Of a DNA stretch of 64,000 nucleotides, positions 1-12,700 are shown piece after piece (positions within the stretch are counted from its first letter, which is position 1; every line of letters starts with the position of its first letter). The DNA comes from Anisakis pegreffii. Its lineage: Eukaryota > Nematoda > Chromadorea > Rhabditida > Anisakidae. A program made the position numbers and the translations under genes. The DNA is taken from the NCBI GenBank assembly GCA_035041965.1, contig JAPYMA010001018.1:1-64000 (forward strand). Direction: 5' to 3'. The notes beneath the pieces were generated by a model that saw only the letters and a program-made list of their open reading frames with translations, was not told the origin of the DNA and searched no databases.

Positions 1-843
1 CAGGTTTGGATAATATATCGTATTTTCTCCAGTTGTTGCATTTTGCTCTTCTGTAATGTTTCGTATTCCTCTAATTTTGCTGTTGTTGTTGTGCATTTGC
101 TGGTATGTAAAGAAAAGACGTTGGGATTTGTTAATAATAATATATCCATCATACAAAACAGTATATTTACTGCGTTTTTGGAAACTACTGAATCTCATCT
201 GCAAAATGACACACATCTTACTTCCTATTTTTTGCTCATAACAGGAAGAATTTCAACAGTCTTATCATCATCTTCCCTACTTCAATACGCCTCACAGATC
301 CAACTTTGCAGAATTTTGTGACATTATTTTTGCTCGTTTTTCAATAATTTCGGTACCAATCGATTTGGATTGATGAACGGACTACAAAAAATACAAGTTT
401 GTGGCATTTCGATAGACGTGAGGTGAAAAAACTGCTTCCAGAAGAACAGTCATTCTCAATGGTGCAATTGTTTCGCACTATTGTTCCATCCCACTGAGGG
501 TCGCAGGTTCAACTCCGCAAAGCGCCAATAATTTTTGGCATTTTTCGGTTGGCTGTTTCCAAAAACTTTTCGAATCCGCAAAATTTTTGCCATTATTCAA
601 ACGAGCGATTTTTTTTGAATATCGGTCGGCTCTCGAAACGAATTGAAACGTTGTTGAACTTTGAGTGCTCGCTTTATGTTCCACTCTTTAATATACTTCA
701 TAATGTCAACTTTACGGAATCTCCTTGACGTCCGGAATGCCCGGAATCTGTTTCCATCTTAATCATTCCCCTCCATCCTTCAACAGCCGACTGTGAACAG
801 TCCTCAATATTTGTATTTTTCACAGTGATTGTTGTTCCGTTGT

Positions 844-877
844 CAGGAGTTAATTTCATTCAGGAGTTAATTTCATT
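844..877. repeat. 17-bp direct tandem repeat, two copies
   Basis: The unit CAGGAGTTAATTTCATT occurs twice with no spacer (844-860 and 861-877). It lies about 340 bp upstream of the DMAP1 start codon. No function is evident; replication slippage is the simplest origin. Confidence 0.9.
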
Positions 878-1159
878 TTGATTTTGTCTCTACTTTGTGT
901 AATGTGCTGTTTTTCCTCCAGCCGCACGGCCATATAGATTGGCATTTTCCCTTCGCAGCATCACTGACTACTGAAATTTATTTGAACAGTTTTTGTCAAT
1001 TTCGATGCAAGATTTTCCCGTTTTGAGCAGCTAATTGTTCGCATGAAGTATTGCCCTCAGACTGATCTTTCCGGATTCATTCCACTGTAGACGAATTGCC
1101 CAACCAGCTGAACGTTTCATTTTTAAGCTCACTTGCTTCAGATTTACCGTTTTATCTCG

Positions 1160-1172
1160 TTGAACATTTCAG
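1160..1172 (+). promoter_or_regulatory. Probable trans-splice acceptor before DMAP1
   Basis: The sequence GTTGAACATTTCAG resembles a nematode acceptor and has no matching upstream donor. It would leave a 43-nt 5' leader before the ATG at 1216. This is inferred from position only. Confidence 0.4.
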
Positions 1173-1215
1173 TGATTTCGGGTGATTTGCTGCTCATATT
1201 TGTTGCATATTGATC

Positions 1216-4200
1216 ATGAACACATCTGATGCCCAGGGCATTCTGGGCTTAAATGCGCAGCCAAAAGATGAGAGTCTACTTCCGATTGGAGGCTTAACTG
1301 ACGTGGATCGAAAGGTTACAACTTTTTTCGTTTCTACTATCATTCTACTTGACTCGTATTTTTGGAACTTTGCGACTTCTTGTAATAATCGTGTTGATAA
1401 ACGTGTTGTAGACATCACGTAGTAAAATTCTGTTTCACTCAGGTTTGGATCTAATTTCTAATGTAGTAGATAGATCTCGATTTTTCATGAATTTATTGCT
1501 TCAAATTCTGTTCAACCTGAATCCAGTTTTTTTTCCATTGGACTTGAATGCGAAACTTCTACTTGAATTTGTCTCAGAAGCGGACTTCTCGTCCCGATGG
1601 ACATTTCAAACGACCGGAAGGTATGCATCGTGAGTTGTTCAATCTGTTGGCGCAGGACAGTGAAAAGAATCTGGCTGCGTTGATTCCAACAACAACCAAA
1701 AATCTTGGCTACCGAAATCAGAAAGCTCGTGTGAGTTTCTTATACAGTCCTCAATCTTTTCATTTTAGCTTCAAATCATACCCTTGAAAGGTAAAATCAT
1801 ATTCAGCATGCAAAAAAGACCCACTTTTCGGCCTGATGATTACCATTTTTCTCTCCATTGTCGTCTCATTATTGCTCTTTAGGCATAGCTTTTGATTTTT
1901 TTGGGTGAAAGTTTGTATCAGTAAGTAAGTTGTGAAAGATTATTCGAATGTGATATTCAGATTGGAATGCGGCAAGTGAGACCGTGGGTATGGAAGGCAT
2001 TTGAGAACGCGGCCAGAACCGACGGTCTACAATTGTGTCATTGGCAAAGAGTCGACAAAATGGATCCTGATCGACCTTATCCATTTGCCAGATTCAACAA
2101 GGTATATTTCGGTTGTACCTTCCACTTTTCATGTAATTATTAAAATTCCGTCACTATTATTCAACTTCATTGTCTGGTTCATGTCCTTGCCATTCGTTAC
2201 TCGAGAACGACCAACAGAACAGCTTCGTCATTCTTTAAGTCAGCCATTTGTTTTTCTTTTTCGACTTTAGCAAAGTGAAATTGTTGTGAATCAAGAATTT
2301 TTTATTGTGGAAACAGGCGGCAGGAGATGGATGTTGGTGAAAGCAGGATGCAGCCAATACTATCGTTCTATTTGACAGTTTAATTTCAGGTGATCAATAT
2401 ACCAACATTCACAGATGAAGAATATGAGAAATATCTGAATTCACTGAAATGGTCCAAAGAAGATACTTTGCACTTGTTCGATCTGTGTAGAAGATTCGAT
2501 TTAAGGTGAGCTTTGATTAGATCGAGTAGGATTATCCAAAAATAATTATTCCATGTGAATAAATAAAACGAAAAGTTTCGGACGTTCGAAATGGATTTGA
2601 AATAAATTGAATCTTATTTCAAAACGCAGTAAAGAATCATTCCAAGACTTCCAAAATCAAGTCAGAACTGAAAATTAATAGTTTTCAAAAGCAGGCTGTT
2701 CAAGACGAATGATGAATTGTCATATTAATTGCAGATGGCCAATAATTGTGGATCGTTGGGAGGGATCAACGCGTCGTACAATGGAAGAAATGAAAGAACG
2801 TTTCTACAATGCCGTGAACGATTTGAATACGGCAAAAGATCGCAATGCCGAGTTGTTGTGTTACGATGCAGAACATGAAAAACGTCGTAAAGAACAACTG
2901 GTCAAGCAATGGAATCGCACACCACAAGAGGTTTGTTATTCGATTGATCTGTGTGAATGTATCTATGCAGAAAGTCCTTATGGGATCTCCTACCCCCTCC
3001 CCTTATTTCTGCCTTTGCTGTAGAAATCTACTGCAGACAAAGAAAATTTCTGTGACCAATTAGAAGAAATTGTCGCACTAGTCAAATGTGGAATTTATTC
3101 GGCATTCTATTCGGAAAGGTTAGTTTAGTTATGGACATGAAGCAGCTGTCTGCACGCAAATGTTTTACTGCGAAAATGGGACTAGGAGCTGAGAAAAAAA
3201 AATTGAAAAGTGATAGGTCATTTTGTTGAAAAGTTTGTATAGAGAGTTGTTGATTGCAGATCGAGGAGGAAGAAATGTTGATAGCGGAAATGAAAAAAAT
3301 AGAGGTACGTAAACGTGAACGAGAGCGAAAGGCACAGGATCTGCAGAAGCTGATTACGGCAAGCGATAGAACGCCGGTGACCCCAGCGAATACGTATGCT
3401 TATCGTACTTGTTAAGATCAGTCGAACGTTATCTCAGTTCACCGTTTGCGTTATCGTGCCATTCGGAGTGCCAGTATTTTCGTTTTGATTTATGTTTCGA
3501 GTGTTGTGCTGTTCTTGTTGTTCAGCATCGTCCCAAATGATACCCAACGTGATCTGCGCAATTTGATTCCATCAGTTACGTTACAGATTATCGACGATAT
3601 CACCCGCATCCGGTATCAAGAAGAAGACGGTGGTACGACCGAAAGCTTCATCCACCAGTGTAGCACATTCAGCAAGCGCTTCATTCATAGCCGTATGTTT
3701 TCATTGCTTGTTGCTGGTTTTCAGCCGAATCTATAGAGTGATTTGTTAAGAGAATGACGGATACTAGCTGTTGAGATTCATTATGCGATTGATAAATACG
3801 ACCCAATGTTGTTGTAAATAAGTAACTTATTGCAGGAGCATTCGTCATTGCGTTTCCCTGAATTCCGTTCAGCTGGCGCTCATTTGCGAAGTCAGGAGAT
3901 GAAACTGCCGACGAATGTTGGTCAGAAGAAGTTGAAGAATATTGAAACGGTCATCGAGAAGTTGAAACTTGGTTGGTTATTGAAGTTGTTTCATAAGGTT
4001 AAGTTAAAGGTTCCATTCATATAGCTGTGTATCTTTGTTCTGTTGAATTGTTTTGTCTTTATTTTTGTTGTTGGCTACAATGAAGTTGTTCAATATCTTG
4101 TCATGAGTCTTTGCAATCGGTAGGGAATTACTGGTGCAATTCAAAATTCTTCTTTGCAGATTTGGTACCAGTGGGAGCCGAGGAGATCGTTGTTGGTTAT

Positions 4201-5084
4201 AATGAATTTCGCTCAAGTATTGTGCTGTTGCAAGAACTTAAGCATGCTTTGCAAACAGCCGAATACGAATTGGAATCGTTGCGAACACGATATAATACTC
4301 TTAGTGGAAAGGTTGGTTGTTAGCTCGTGGTTTCATCCTGCATATATTACGAACACTTTCTTGAATACTTGGAAGGTTGAACTGATTTGATTTAAACTCT
4401 TCTCAGTGGAATGACTTATTCTGTGAATTTGATCTATGATGTAAGGGTTTCTATATTGTTGAATTCTTAGACGAATTTTTTCCATAGGATGTTTGGTTTT
4501 TTGCTTCTACAGTGAGGTTGCCAATGTTTTGCTAGTGTCCAGGTGTTAGAATTCTTAAATCGGATATGAATTCATAGGAACGAAATCCGCATTTAGAAAC
4601 CAGTCTTATTTGTACTATTTATGTTGTCTAATTTCGTTTGATAGTAGGTGTGTATAGTTGAATAAATGAGCGAAATTTAGTGTTTCTTAAAAAATATTTT
4701 GAAATTAAGAATTCAAGAATGAATGTGTTGATTTTGAGACATTTGAAATTGAACCAAGAATGCGCATCTCGTCAGCGTCTGATGCAAGCATATTTGGCGA
4801 TGACAAGGGTGTTGGCACAAGTGCAGATCTGCCGTCGTCGAGTCGAACAATCACTGAAATGATTGAGCTGTCATCTTCACTACCACAAGCTGTTCGTTCC
4901 ATTTCATTCAATTCATTCATCCGAATAATCATTGGCCATTACCATTTGTGTTCTTTTTTGCTAGATGTGTCGCTGGAGTGAAGGTGAATGCTTGTATTGT
5001 TCTATATTCCAGGTACGAAAACGTAAATCGAATATGCCATCGAATACACCACCAGCCGAGACGAGACGATTGAGGCGAAGTTGA
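1216..5084 (+). CDS. DMAP1: DNA methyltransferase 1-associated protein 1 (DMAP1/SWC4) orthologue
   Basis: Subunit of the TIP60/NuA4 and SRCAP/SWR1 chromatin complexes in the nucleus. Exons: 1216-1314, 1578-1730, 1961-2101, 2390-2505, 2735-2930, 3260-3393, 3587-3692, 3836-3971, 4160-4311, about 4718-4891, 5013-5084. Phase is kept throughout, giving about 490 residues (human 467). Exon 2 carries the FKRPEGMHRE landmark. Exons 3-5 encode the SANT-like domain (VRPW, PFARFNK, then HLFDLCRRFDLRWPIIVDRW). Exons 5-6 give a charged coiled coil (HEKRRKEQL, NRTPQE, QDLQKLITA). Exon 8 has the FPEFRSAGAHLRSQEMKLP signature and GQKK. The last exon is a basic tail. Donors are mixed, many starting GTT. The start of exon 10 (4718 or 4739) and its donor (4892) are uncertain; the other junctions are well supported by the alignment with the family. 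Confidence 0.93.
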
Positions 5085-5688
5085 GAGTTTTCAGTGGTGC
5101 AAAATGATCTGCATATTATTAGTTGGGGTACGACCGAGGATGTTATCGTGTTTCTCTGCATAAAATATACTTGAAACGAGCGATGAACTGACTTCCCGAA
5201 TACGTTGTTATCTCGGAAGCATGAGCTGTGTTAAAAATGACACTGTTGATTATTTATTATTGTCGAGATCAATCCTCACCGTCGATGTAAGATATCTTGT
5301 CTTTAACGTCTTATTCGCGTTCAGTCCAGTGGTTATCCTTTTTTCTTATGAATCCTGGAGTCGGAGTAATTGTTTTATTGCTTAATCGCACACAATGAAC
5401 TTTTGAAGATTTTAGGAACGTGGCAAGATTTTTTGAGTATCTGTTATAGTATATATGTCTGACTAGAGTAAGTGTAGTCATTGAACTTGGAATATCAGTT
5501 TTCTATTGCAAGTTGAGGGTGTTTTTTAGTTGAACACGGAAACTTGAGATTTATTTGATGTTATTTAGATTGTTAACACGTTTCAGGAGTGTTGTGCTCA
5601 TATTGTATTTTATCTTTAATGAAATTTTGTACAGTTTGTATTATATTGAATGTTGTTGAATTGTTTTGGAATGTTTCATGTTTTCATT

Positions 5689-5694
5689 AATAAA
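5689..5694 (+). terminator. Candidate DMAP1 polyadenylation signal (AATAAA)
   Basis: A canonical AATAAA lies about 600 nt after the DMAP1 stop codon and before the CFDP1 leader. It is the clearest poly(A) hexamer in this intergenic stretch, but a nearer variant signal cannot be excluded. Confidence 0.4.
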
Positions 5695-6308
5695 TGCATC
5701 ATTCATAAAGCTTTCTCAGCGTTGTGACGCTTGGTTGAGTTCCACGGATTTTTATTTGAAAAATAAGAGTATTACCTTAAATTCGTTAACATCCTTGAGA
5801 TATAATTCGCGAACCGGGCTGATGAGTAAATTCGATGATTAGTGAGCAATAGTGAGGCTTGTAGAAAGAAGACTCAGTTTTTGGTTGTTTGTTACTATTT
5901 GGTGGCACTCGCAAAATTTCAGTATTTGGGATTTATTGTCGTGGTCTGTATTGTTGAAGAACGATTGAAATATAATGTACTGATATTGCTGGTCGGTGAA
6001 ATAAGAAAGCATAGAAGCATTCGCATGCCATGATTATTTGAAGTATTCAAGAACAAATGATTATTTTGCTTAATCAAGGCTATTCAGTGTAGACTGACGT
6101 GCGATTTGTGATATTAACTTCATATAGTGTAAAAGAACTGATGAAGATACATTCTTGTCCTGTGATCAGGGAGGAATTCGCTACTTGTTGTTAGCGTTAG
6201 GTTCCACTGAAATATCCACGAAAACTCTCTTGTAATGGGTGCTATGTTCCCATTGTAATGGGAATAGTTCAATTATTTGGTAGTCAAATTCAGTGGATCA
6301 TTGAATTT

Positions 6309-6317
6309 GGGTTTCAG
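6309..6317 (+). promoter_or_regulatory. Probable trans-splice acceptor before CFDP1
   Basis: GGGTTTCAG ends 29 nt upstream of the start codon, with no donor that would pair with it to make a coding exon. The arrangement is typical of spliced-leader addition in nematodes; this is inference. Confidence 0.4.
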
Positions 6318-6346
6318 ATAGGTATACAATTGTATTTTTCGATATC

Positions 6347-8098
6347 ATGGATGAAGGTGATTCATCGTCAGATGACGACTACGTGCCATCATCAGAAGGT
6401 GAAGATGTGGAGCATGACGATTCGGATCCTGAGGCTAGCGATACGAAACATCTGAATGATGTCGGTGAACATAATGACGATTCAGAAGATACTGTTGCTC
6501 CCTCCAGTAGCACGGGCAGACATAAAAGCTGTGAACCAACAGTGTGAGTGATAATCATTCTCTTGAAAGACATTAAATTCTTCGATCAAATTTCATGCAG
6601 TACCTCAAAATAGGCACTTGATTCAGTCGTTGTTTTGGTTTTCATCTGATCTATTACCGTTGCCTCTGATTTCCAGTAGCAACGTCAGTAGCAGTGGTGA
6701 TGCGGGCAGTAAGGAAATGGAAAGTGAAGAAGAGCGAAAACGACGGATTGACGCACTCTTCGATGATTTCATTTCGGGTTCGTCATCATCTCAACAACAA
6801 CCTACATCTTCTGCAATCACCACCGATGATAAAGACCGTATCGATAATAGTAAAGTAAAGCCGGATTCTGCAGAACCAACAAGTGCAACAGATAATCAAC
6901 TAAGCGATCAGACGGTAACGAGCGACGTCAGTAAAGATGTTGCGTCGACGGAGGAATCAAGTTCGTGTACAACAGAAATATTCGAGTTCGCTGGTGAGGA
7001 AGTTCGGTGGGTTGCTTGTTTGCGATTGAATCGTTTCGATTGAGATCTATGTGATTGCGTTGATTTCATCTTTAGTGTTGATGTTACTATTGTTGATAAC
7101 TATGTCAACATTATTGTTTTACTCTTTAAGAGTTGAAAAGGTTAAAACGAATGACGAAGGAAAAGCATTAAGTACAGCAGCCACAACGGATAAAACAAAC
7201 CGAACAACGGCTCCGAAGTAGGAAATGTTATTGTTGTCTTGATTTCGTCTCTTTCTTTTATTCGTTCATCATCAGTAATGTTTTCGCGATCGCTCATTGG
7301 AGTTGTCAGCTATTTTTCGCGAAAATCTTGATTTCAATCCGGATAAATGATGTGCTTGAGAACTTGAGAATAAGTCGCTCTCTACATTTTATGATTTGGT
7401 TCCGTAGCTCAGAGTATTGCTTGAAAAGGGCAAATTTATGGAAGATCTTTTTCTGAACGAGAAAAACTATTTTTCAGACGGACTTTCGGCAGTGGTGGAG
7501 GTTTAGGTGATGCGGTGAAATTACTTGGAAAGAAGCCGAAAATGAGTATATTTGACAAAACGAAACACGATTGGACTAGTTTCAAAACTGAGACCGGCAT
7601 TAGTGTAAGCGATTGCTCATTCCGTTTCTTCCGTATTCCGTTTGCTTTAGAATGAAATCAAAACTTTTGTTTTATGCTGAAAACCCATCGAAGATTACGA
7701 TCTCGAAGCGAGTATAATCTTCATTCAAATGTGATTGCTATGTAAACGGTTGATTTTGCTATCAGTCAGCTAGTCATCTGTCTGCCTATTTGTAGATTTT
7801 TTCAAAAGATAAGAAGACTTTTGATTCTAATTTCTTGAAAGTGGAAGTTTTGAAATGCAGATCATGTTTCGAATTTGTTTGCTCACAAATTCTATCGCCG
7901 ACATAATAGACTTATTGGGCGAACGTTTTTCGCAGTGAATAGATCTTAAGAGTGTTCATTTTGAAGGATGAACTTCAAAGTCACAATCGTGGACGTGAGG
8001 GCTACGTGGAGCGAATGGCATTCTTGGAGCGTGCAGATGTACGTCAGTTTGAACGTGAACGAGATGCGCGTAACGCTGCTCGAGCCAAGAAATCATAA
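6347..8098 (+). CDS. CFDP1: CFDP1/BCNT-domain protein (Swc5/Yeti orthologue)
   Basis: Chromatin protein of the SWR1/SRCAP complex, needed in other eukaryotes for H2A.Z exchange. Five exons keep frame: 6347-6543, 6677-7006, 7131-7217, 7478-7604, 7967-8098, giving 290 residues (human 299). The N-terminus is a serine/aspartate/glutamate-rich acidic region, as in Swc5. Exon 2 ends in [11 protein letters not shown], a conserved FAGEEV block. Exon 4 opens the BCNT domain ([16 protein letters not shown] and SFK). Exon 5 completes it ([20 protein letters not shown], then RQFERERD). The start is the first in-frame ATG after the acceptor at 6317. The acceptor of exon 5 (TTGAAG) is non-standard, but the protein match requires it. 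Its upstream neighbour on the same strand encodes another subunit of the same machinery. Confidence 0.94.
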
Positions 8099-9775
8099 CC
8101 CAAGAGAATTGCCCATTGCCAGCATTTGCAAATTAAACTCAGCAAGCCTTGAAATTCGTCCGCACATTCAATTGGGATGTCATTTTCACTCAGTGAATTT
8201 CTTGCGAATGCGATTCGCTTACGATGTTTTTATGACAAAATCTTTGGGAAGAATCATCTTTCGCATTTCGCATTGATCAGTTTTTGTTAAGAGCATTTAG
8301 TTAAGTGATTCTAATGAGATTAGTATCATTTCTTGGAGGTTTAGGAAGATTTTGAGTCGATGGAAAAAACGCCATTGTGATTTTGCTGCGGAATTTCTCC
8401 GTCAGTCATAGCTGTTCAATCAGTTTTGAGTGCAACGTTCGTTTTGTGATTATAGAAATGATTTAATCGGTCTTAAAAAATGTATTTGCTACTTCTGTTG
8501 TTGTTATTATTGATGTTGCAACGGTTATTGTTCTTTCATATGCATTGTTTTATTACAGCAGTGAATGTAGTCTTGATTGTCATTGCCATCATTGTATGAC
8601 TGTGGAATTTTTTTCCGCAGTTTCATCTCATCTCGTTTTTTATCAGTTATCGAATGGTTTCATCTGAAGTTATTGTTTGTTGATTGGTTCAGAAATACGT
8701 TTTATATTGTTATTCATTTTAATAACTTGCTGCACTTTCTTATAAATCGGAATGACAATCTCATTTGTTGTGAGATTAAATGATGCGTTTTTGAGCTTAC
8801 AATCAGAATTTTGCCAATTCATTTATGCCAAAACTGTGCTTCTATTTTGATCGATCGTATGGCTTTGATGGAGAATGCTTTGATCACCGTACACGTCTGT
8901 ATAATACGGAAAGTGTGGCCAATTTATAGGTGCTGAAAATTCATTCAGTTTTCTGAGAGTCTGTTTTGTGCGGCAATTTAGTGAACAATAGGTTGTCTAT
9001 CTGTAGGATTTGTTCAAAAGATAAGAAGATTTTAAGGAAAATAGATTTTTTCCAGCGCTGAATTGTGTTAATGGGTGAAGAATGAAAGAGAGGTTGCAAT
9101 CGGACAAATGTTTACGCTGTGTTGTGATGATGATACGCGTTATGAAAAAAACAACTGATTCATACTCACTTATCGAATATATTTACAAATATCAGTTGTA
9201 TGTGAAAATCATTTGAATGATTAGAATTAAATTAATCTCATTATCAACATCACTACTATCGATCATATCATACAAAATCACAAAAAAGAAAAACAACTGG
9301 AAATACTAATTGTAAATGTTATCCAGTATTACCAGTTCATTGCACATCTATCGTATCGTAAAGCCATCATCGTGAAAAAGCCCACCAGGTAGGAAATGGA
9401 TTTCCGAATCCATTTAGGGGACCGAATGGAATAAAGTTGAGATTTGGAAGACCTAAACGATCATTTTCATTATTTTCAAATTACTATCTAACAAGCATTG
9501 GACAGAATCAAAAGTATTGTTCGTGAGGTTCACATAAGTATCTGTGAAATGCAGACGTGAATCGCTCACCACTTCACAAGTACACATTTAAAGCCATAAA
9601 CCATTTCGCTGGTTTCATTTCAAACTCAGTGGTCATAAACTTCACATATTTTCAGTGAAATTAACCACTAGTTCTGGTAGGTGTTGCAATTCGAGGCAAA
9701 AGAATCGCTACGTTCATTTTTTGCCGACTAACTTCAAGACCATTATTCAGTGTTTAAGATGTGAGCTTGATGAAT
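8099..9775. other. Convergent intergenic region
   Basis: It separates the 3' end of CFDP1 (+) from the 3' end of the secreted-protein gene (-). A short motif TTCAAAAGATAAGAAGA at about 9008 repeats one inside CFDP1 intron 4 (about 7800). No gene is supported. Confidence 0.5.
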
Positions 9776-12700
9776 TCAAAAAGTCGTACCGAATTGTTTG
9801 CTAATATCTTGCGGTACTGCTGGAGTAGTTGTTGGAATTTCTACTCGTAATTGTGGAGCGATGAAATTCGCTGAACCTGGACCGGCATATTTCTGAAAAT
9901 CGCTAGGTTACTTGTTAATTCCATGATCTGACGTAGTGATCAATGTGCGTGCGATTTGATCAAGAAGCAACTACTACCTCTCCTTTTGGTGTTCTAATGT
10001 TCTCATACTGAATGTCTGTATCGTCGAAAGCATCACGAGTGCCTTCAGATCGCGTAGCTTTTCGCCGTAGTTGCCGTTGCATCTGCTGTAAGATGAAATT
10101 CGTTCATTCGGGATTTTCATTTCCTACTGCACCAAGATCATCATGATCGACGCACAAAAGCGACCGTCCATTGTAAGCCTTCAAGTGCGCTTATCTCGTT
10201 ACAATAAGAGGCATTCACTCACCTTTTGCGTTTCAATTGCAAAATCGTAGTCTTCAATTTCACGAAGATATGCCTCAGTTTCCGGATCACGAGGCAATAC
10301 TGGTAGAGGTTTGAACTGATTCGATAATATTGGTTTCGCCGTTGGAATGTGCAAATTCTGCAGCTGAGAGTGTTGCTGGGGGATGAGACGCTGACTGACA
10401 AGTGAAGGTTTCTGGATTTTTGCTGCCGATTGAACCTGAAGAAGGAAACTGACCAACTAACGTCAATCATTTGATTATCATTCAGCAGGCATTTCGCGAG
10501 TGTGTCAACAATTAGTCAGTTCAATGTGTTTTTAGTCATAATTGATTTTGAGCTCGACTGGTGAGAATTTATTTTGTCAACGTTGTTTTACGAGAAAATT
10601 GATCTCGTCGGACTGATAAATCCTTGAACTGCAGCAAACACAAACGACCTACTTGTGTGGTTACCACAGGTTGCACTGTTCTGGCTTGGAATTGACGTGC
10701 AGGAGCTTTCACCCCAAAGTTCACCTGTTTTTTCGCCCCAAAGTTCACCCGTTTTTGTTGTTGAAGATTCATCTGAATTTCGACAGATCAACGTATCAGC
10801 AAGCAGATATATTCTCGTTACAGTTAGAAAGCGTTGTATTGTGCACAAAGATCATGGAGATCTCTCATCATGGAGATCTCCAGCTCATAGCAGCTATACC
10901 AACAGAAGCGTTTCTTGCTTCCCTCAGTCCCATGATGGCATAAAATGACGAAACGTTAGAAAGAAACTGAGGCATCCTCCGAAAGCAGCGCAAAGCTAAT
11001 TGTCCTTGTCAATCATTATCATCGAGAGGTCAGCTTCATCTTGTCTACACCATCCAGTGCACTCATAATTCGCTGGCAAATTGTGATCTTCTATGATAAC
11101 TGAATCGAATTTGCTTTGAACTTTTAGTACAGCTTACATGATTTTGGGTTTCATTTCATCGTATTCTGTGAAAAAACACAGCAAAATGACCATATTCACC
11201 TTCGCAGGGTTTTGTGGACGTATCTGATGGTGAGTATTTTGATGCTGTTGAGGAAAATGCGGTCGTGCGATTGGTCTAGCATTCGCAGGCGCTGCTGGAG
11301 GTGGAGGTGAATTCGCAACAGGCAATTTAGCGGACTGATACTTAAGAATGGTTTTCAGTCGCATTAGTTTCCGAAGACGACGTTTTTCAGGATCAACTGG
11401 ACGGGTGTGCTTTCTTGAATGAGACCTTGGCTTCAGTGAATTCAATGGTAAACTTTTGGGCACCTTCATGTGACGTTTCAACGCTTCGCGGATTCGCTTT
11501 AGTTCCATCGCATTCTTGCGTGCCTTTGACAGTTGTCTACGGTACGCTGGTACATTCAAGCCTGTAAAGCTCAGGCAATATGTCTGGCTGATTCGTTAGG
11601 CTGAATTCCTCAATCGTAAACTGGATTGTATTCCATTATGACAACTTCAGTGAAACTTATATGGCTTGATTTAAGTCAGTAATGTGCCGTTATAGGTTCA
11701 ATCGTGTTAGGACAAGTGAATAAAATGAAAATTACTCATCAAGATACTCCGGAGAATGTAGTACATACGCTTCATAAGTTGTTGCCCATGCTTATTTGTT
11801 TGCTTCGGTCCACCATTGTCACCGTCGTGACGATTTCGATTTATTATAGGCTGAGAAGGCGTTAAAATGCGTTGTTTAGACGACGATATCGTTGGCGTTC
11901 GTTCCGAGAGGGGACGTTTCCGCATGGCATTCAACTCACCTGAATGTCAAACAGCATCACAAATCTTAATCAGCCAGCAAAAACGTGCAGGCGCTTTTCG
12001 AAAAGTTTACGGTTTACGGTGTATGATCGCCTTAGAGATCAACAGTGATAACCTGTTTGCGTAGCTTGCTGGCTTGGAACAATTCGAGTGTTCTTGTCAG
12101 GAAAAGATATTCGATGAGTGCGTGAAATCGTCTGGAATTGTTGCTGTCTTCGTCGATCGCGTTGCTCTCTCTGAAACAATTAATATATCTTTTGAAGATT
12201 TCAGCGAATATTGACATCTGACTCTCAATTTCCAAACTTAAAAGTTTCCTTTTCAGGCAATGAGTGCATTGCTCATCGGAAATCCGTCAGTCTTTTTCAG
12301 GCAAAAAGAATTTGATATGGATTAATGCCTGATCAGGAAGGTCATCGTTGTACTCATCTCATTTAATTGAGTCGTTTGAAGTTCTGCTCAGTGCGTTTTT
12401 TGATCAGCGATGAAAGGATATATCTGACGTAATTTTGCAATCAGTTATTCTATTTCTTGGTTGCGATAGAATGAAAGAATCAGTGTTTCATGAGGAACCG
12501 CGAGCTTCCGAGTTCAGTTGTTAAAAACAACCGAATGAACTCATCCACTTTATTTCGATTGTTCCAGTGCAACAAACTCAGAATAAGATCTGCCTACTGC
12601 TGATGTATTGGATCACATTTACCAGTGATTCTCACGTTCGGGTGCTCCTTACCCCTTTTGATGATATGGCCGACCGCCGTTATTTTCCCCTCCCTTGATA

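Larger units (their letters stand above)
1..1215. other. Upstream region of DMAP1, no convincing gene
   Basis: No reading frame here has protein-like character or a splice-consistent structure. It holds a perfect 17-bp tandem duplication at 844-877 and a degenerate tRNA-like stretch at about 461-527. A probable trans-splice acceptor (ACATTTCAG, ending at 1172) lies 43 nt before the DMAP1 start codon. Confidence 0.6.
5085..6346. other. DMAP1-CFDP1 intergenic region
   Basis: This 1.26-kb spacer holds the likely DMAP1 3' UTR and poly(A) signal, and ends in an acceptor-like GGGTTTCAG (to 6317) 29 nt before the CFDP1 start codon. No other coding sequence is supported. The spacing is long for a classical nematode operon. 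Confidence 0.5.

Noticed and set aside
461..527. tRNA-like sequence with a B-box (GGTTCAACTCC) and a 5-bp acceptor-like pairing
   Set aside because: The T-stem pairs at only two of five positions, the length is short and no anticodon arm is convincing. At best it is a tRNA-derived relic.
10653..10948. 96-97-codon plus-strand frames
   Set aside because: Antisense to exon 9 and its flanking introns in the secreted-protein gene, whose phase-consistent exon chain is convincing.
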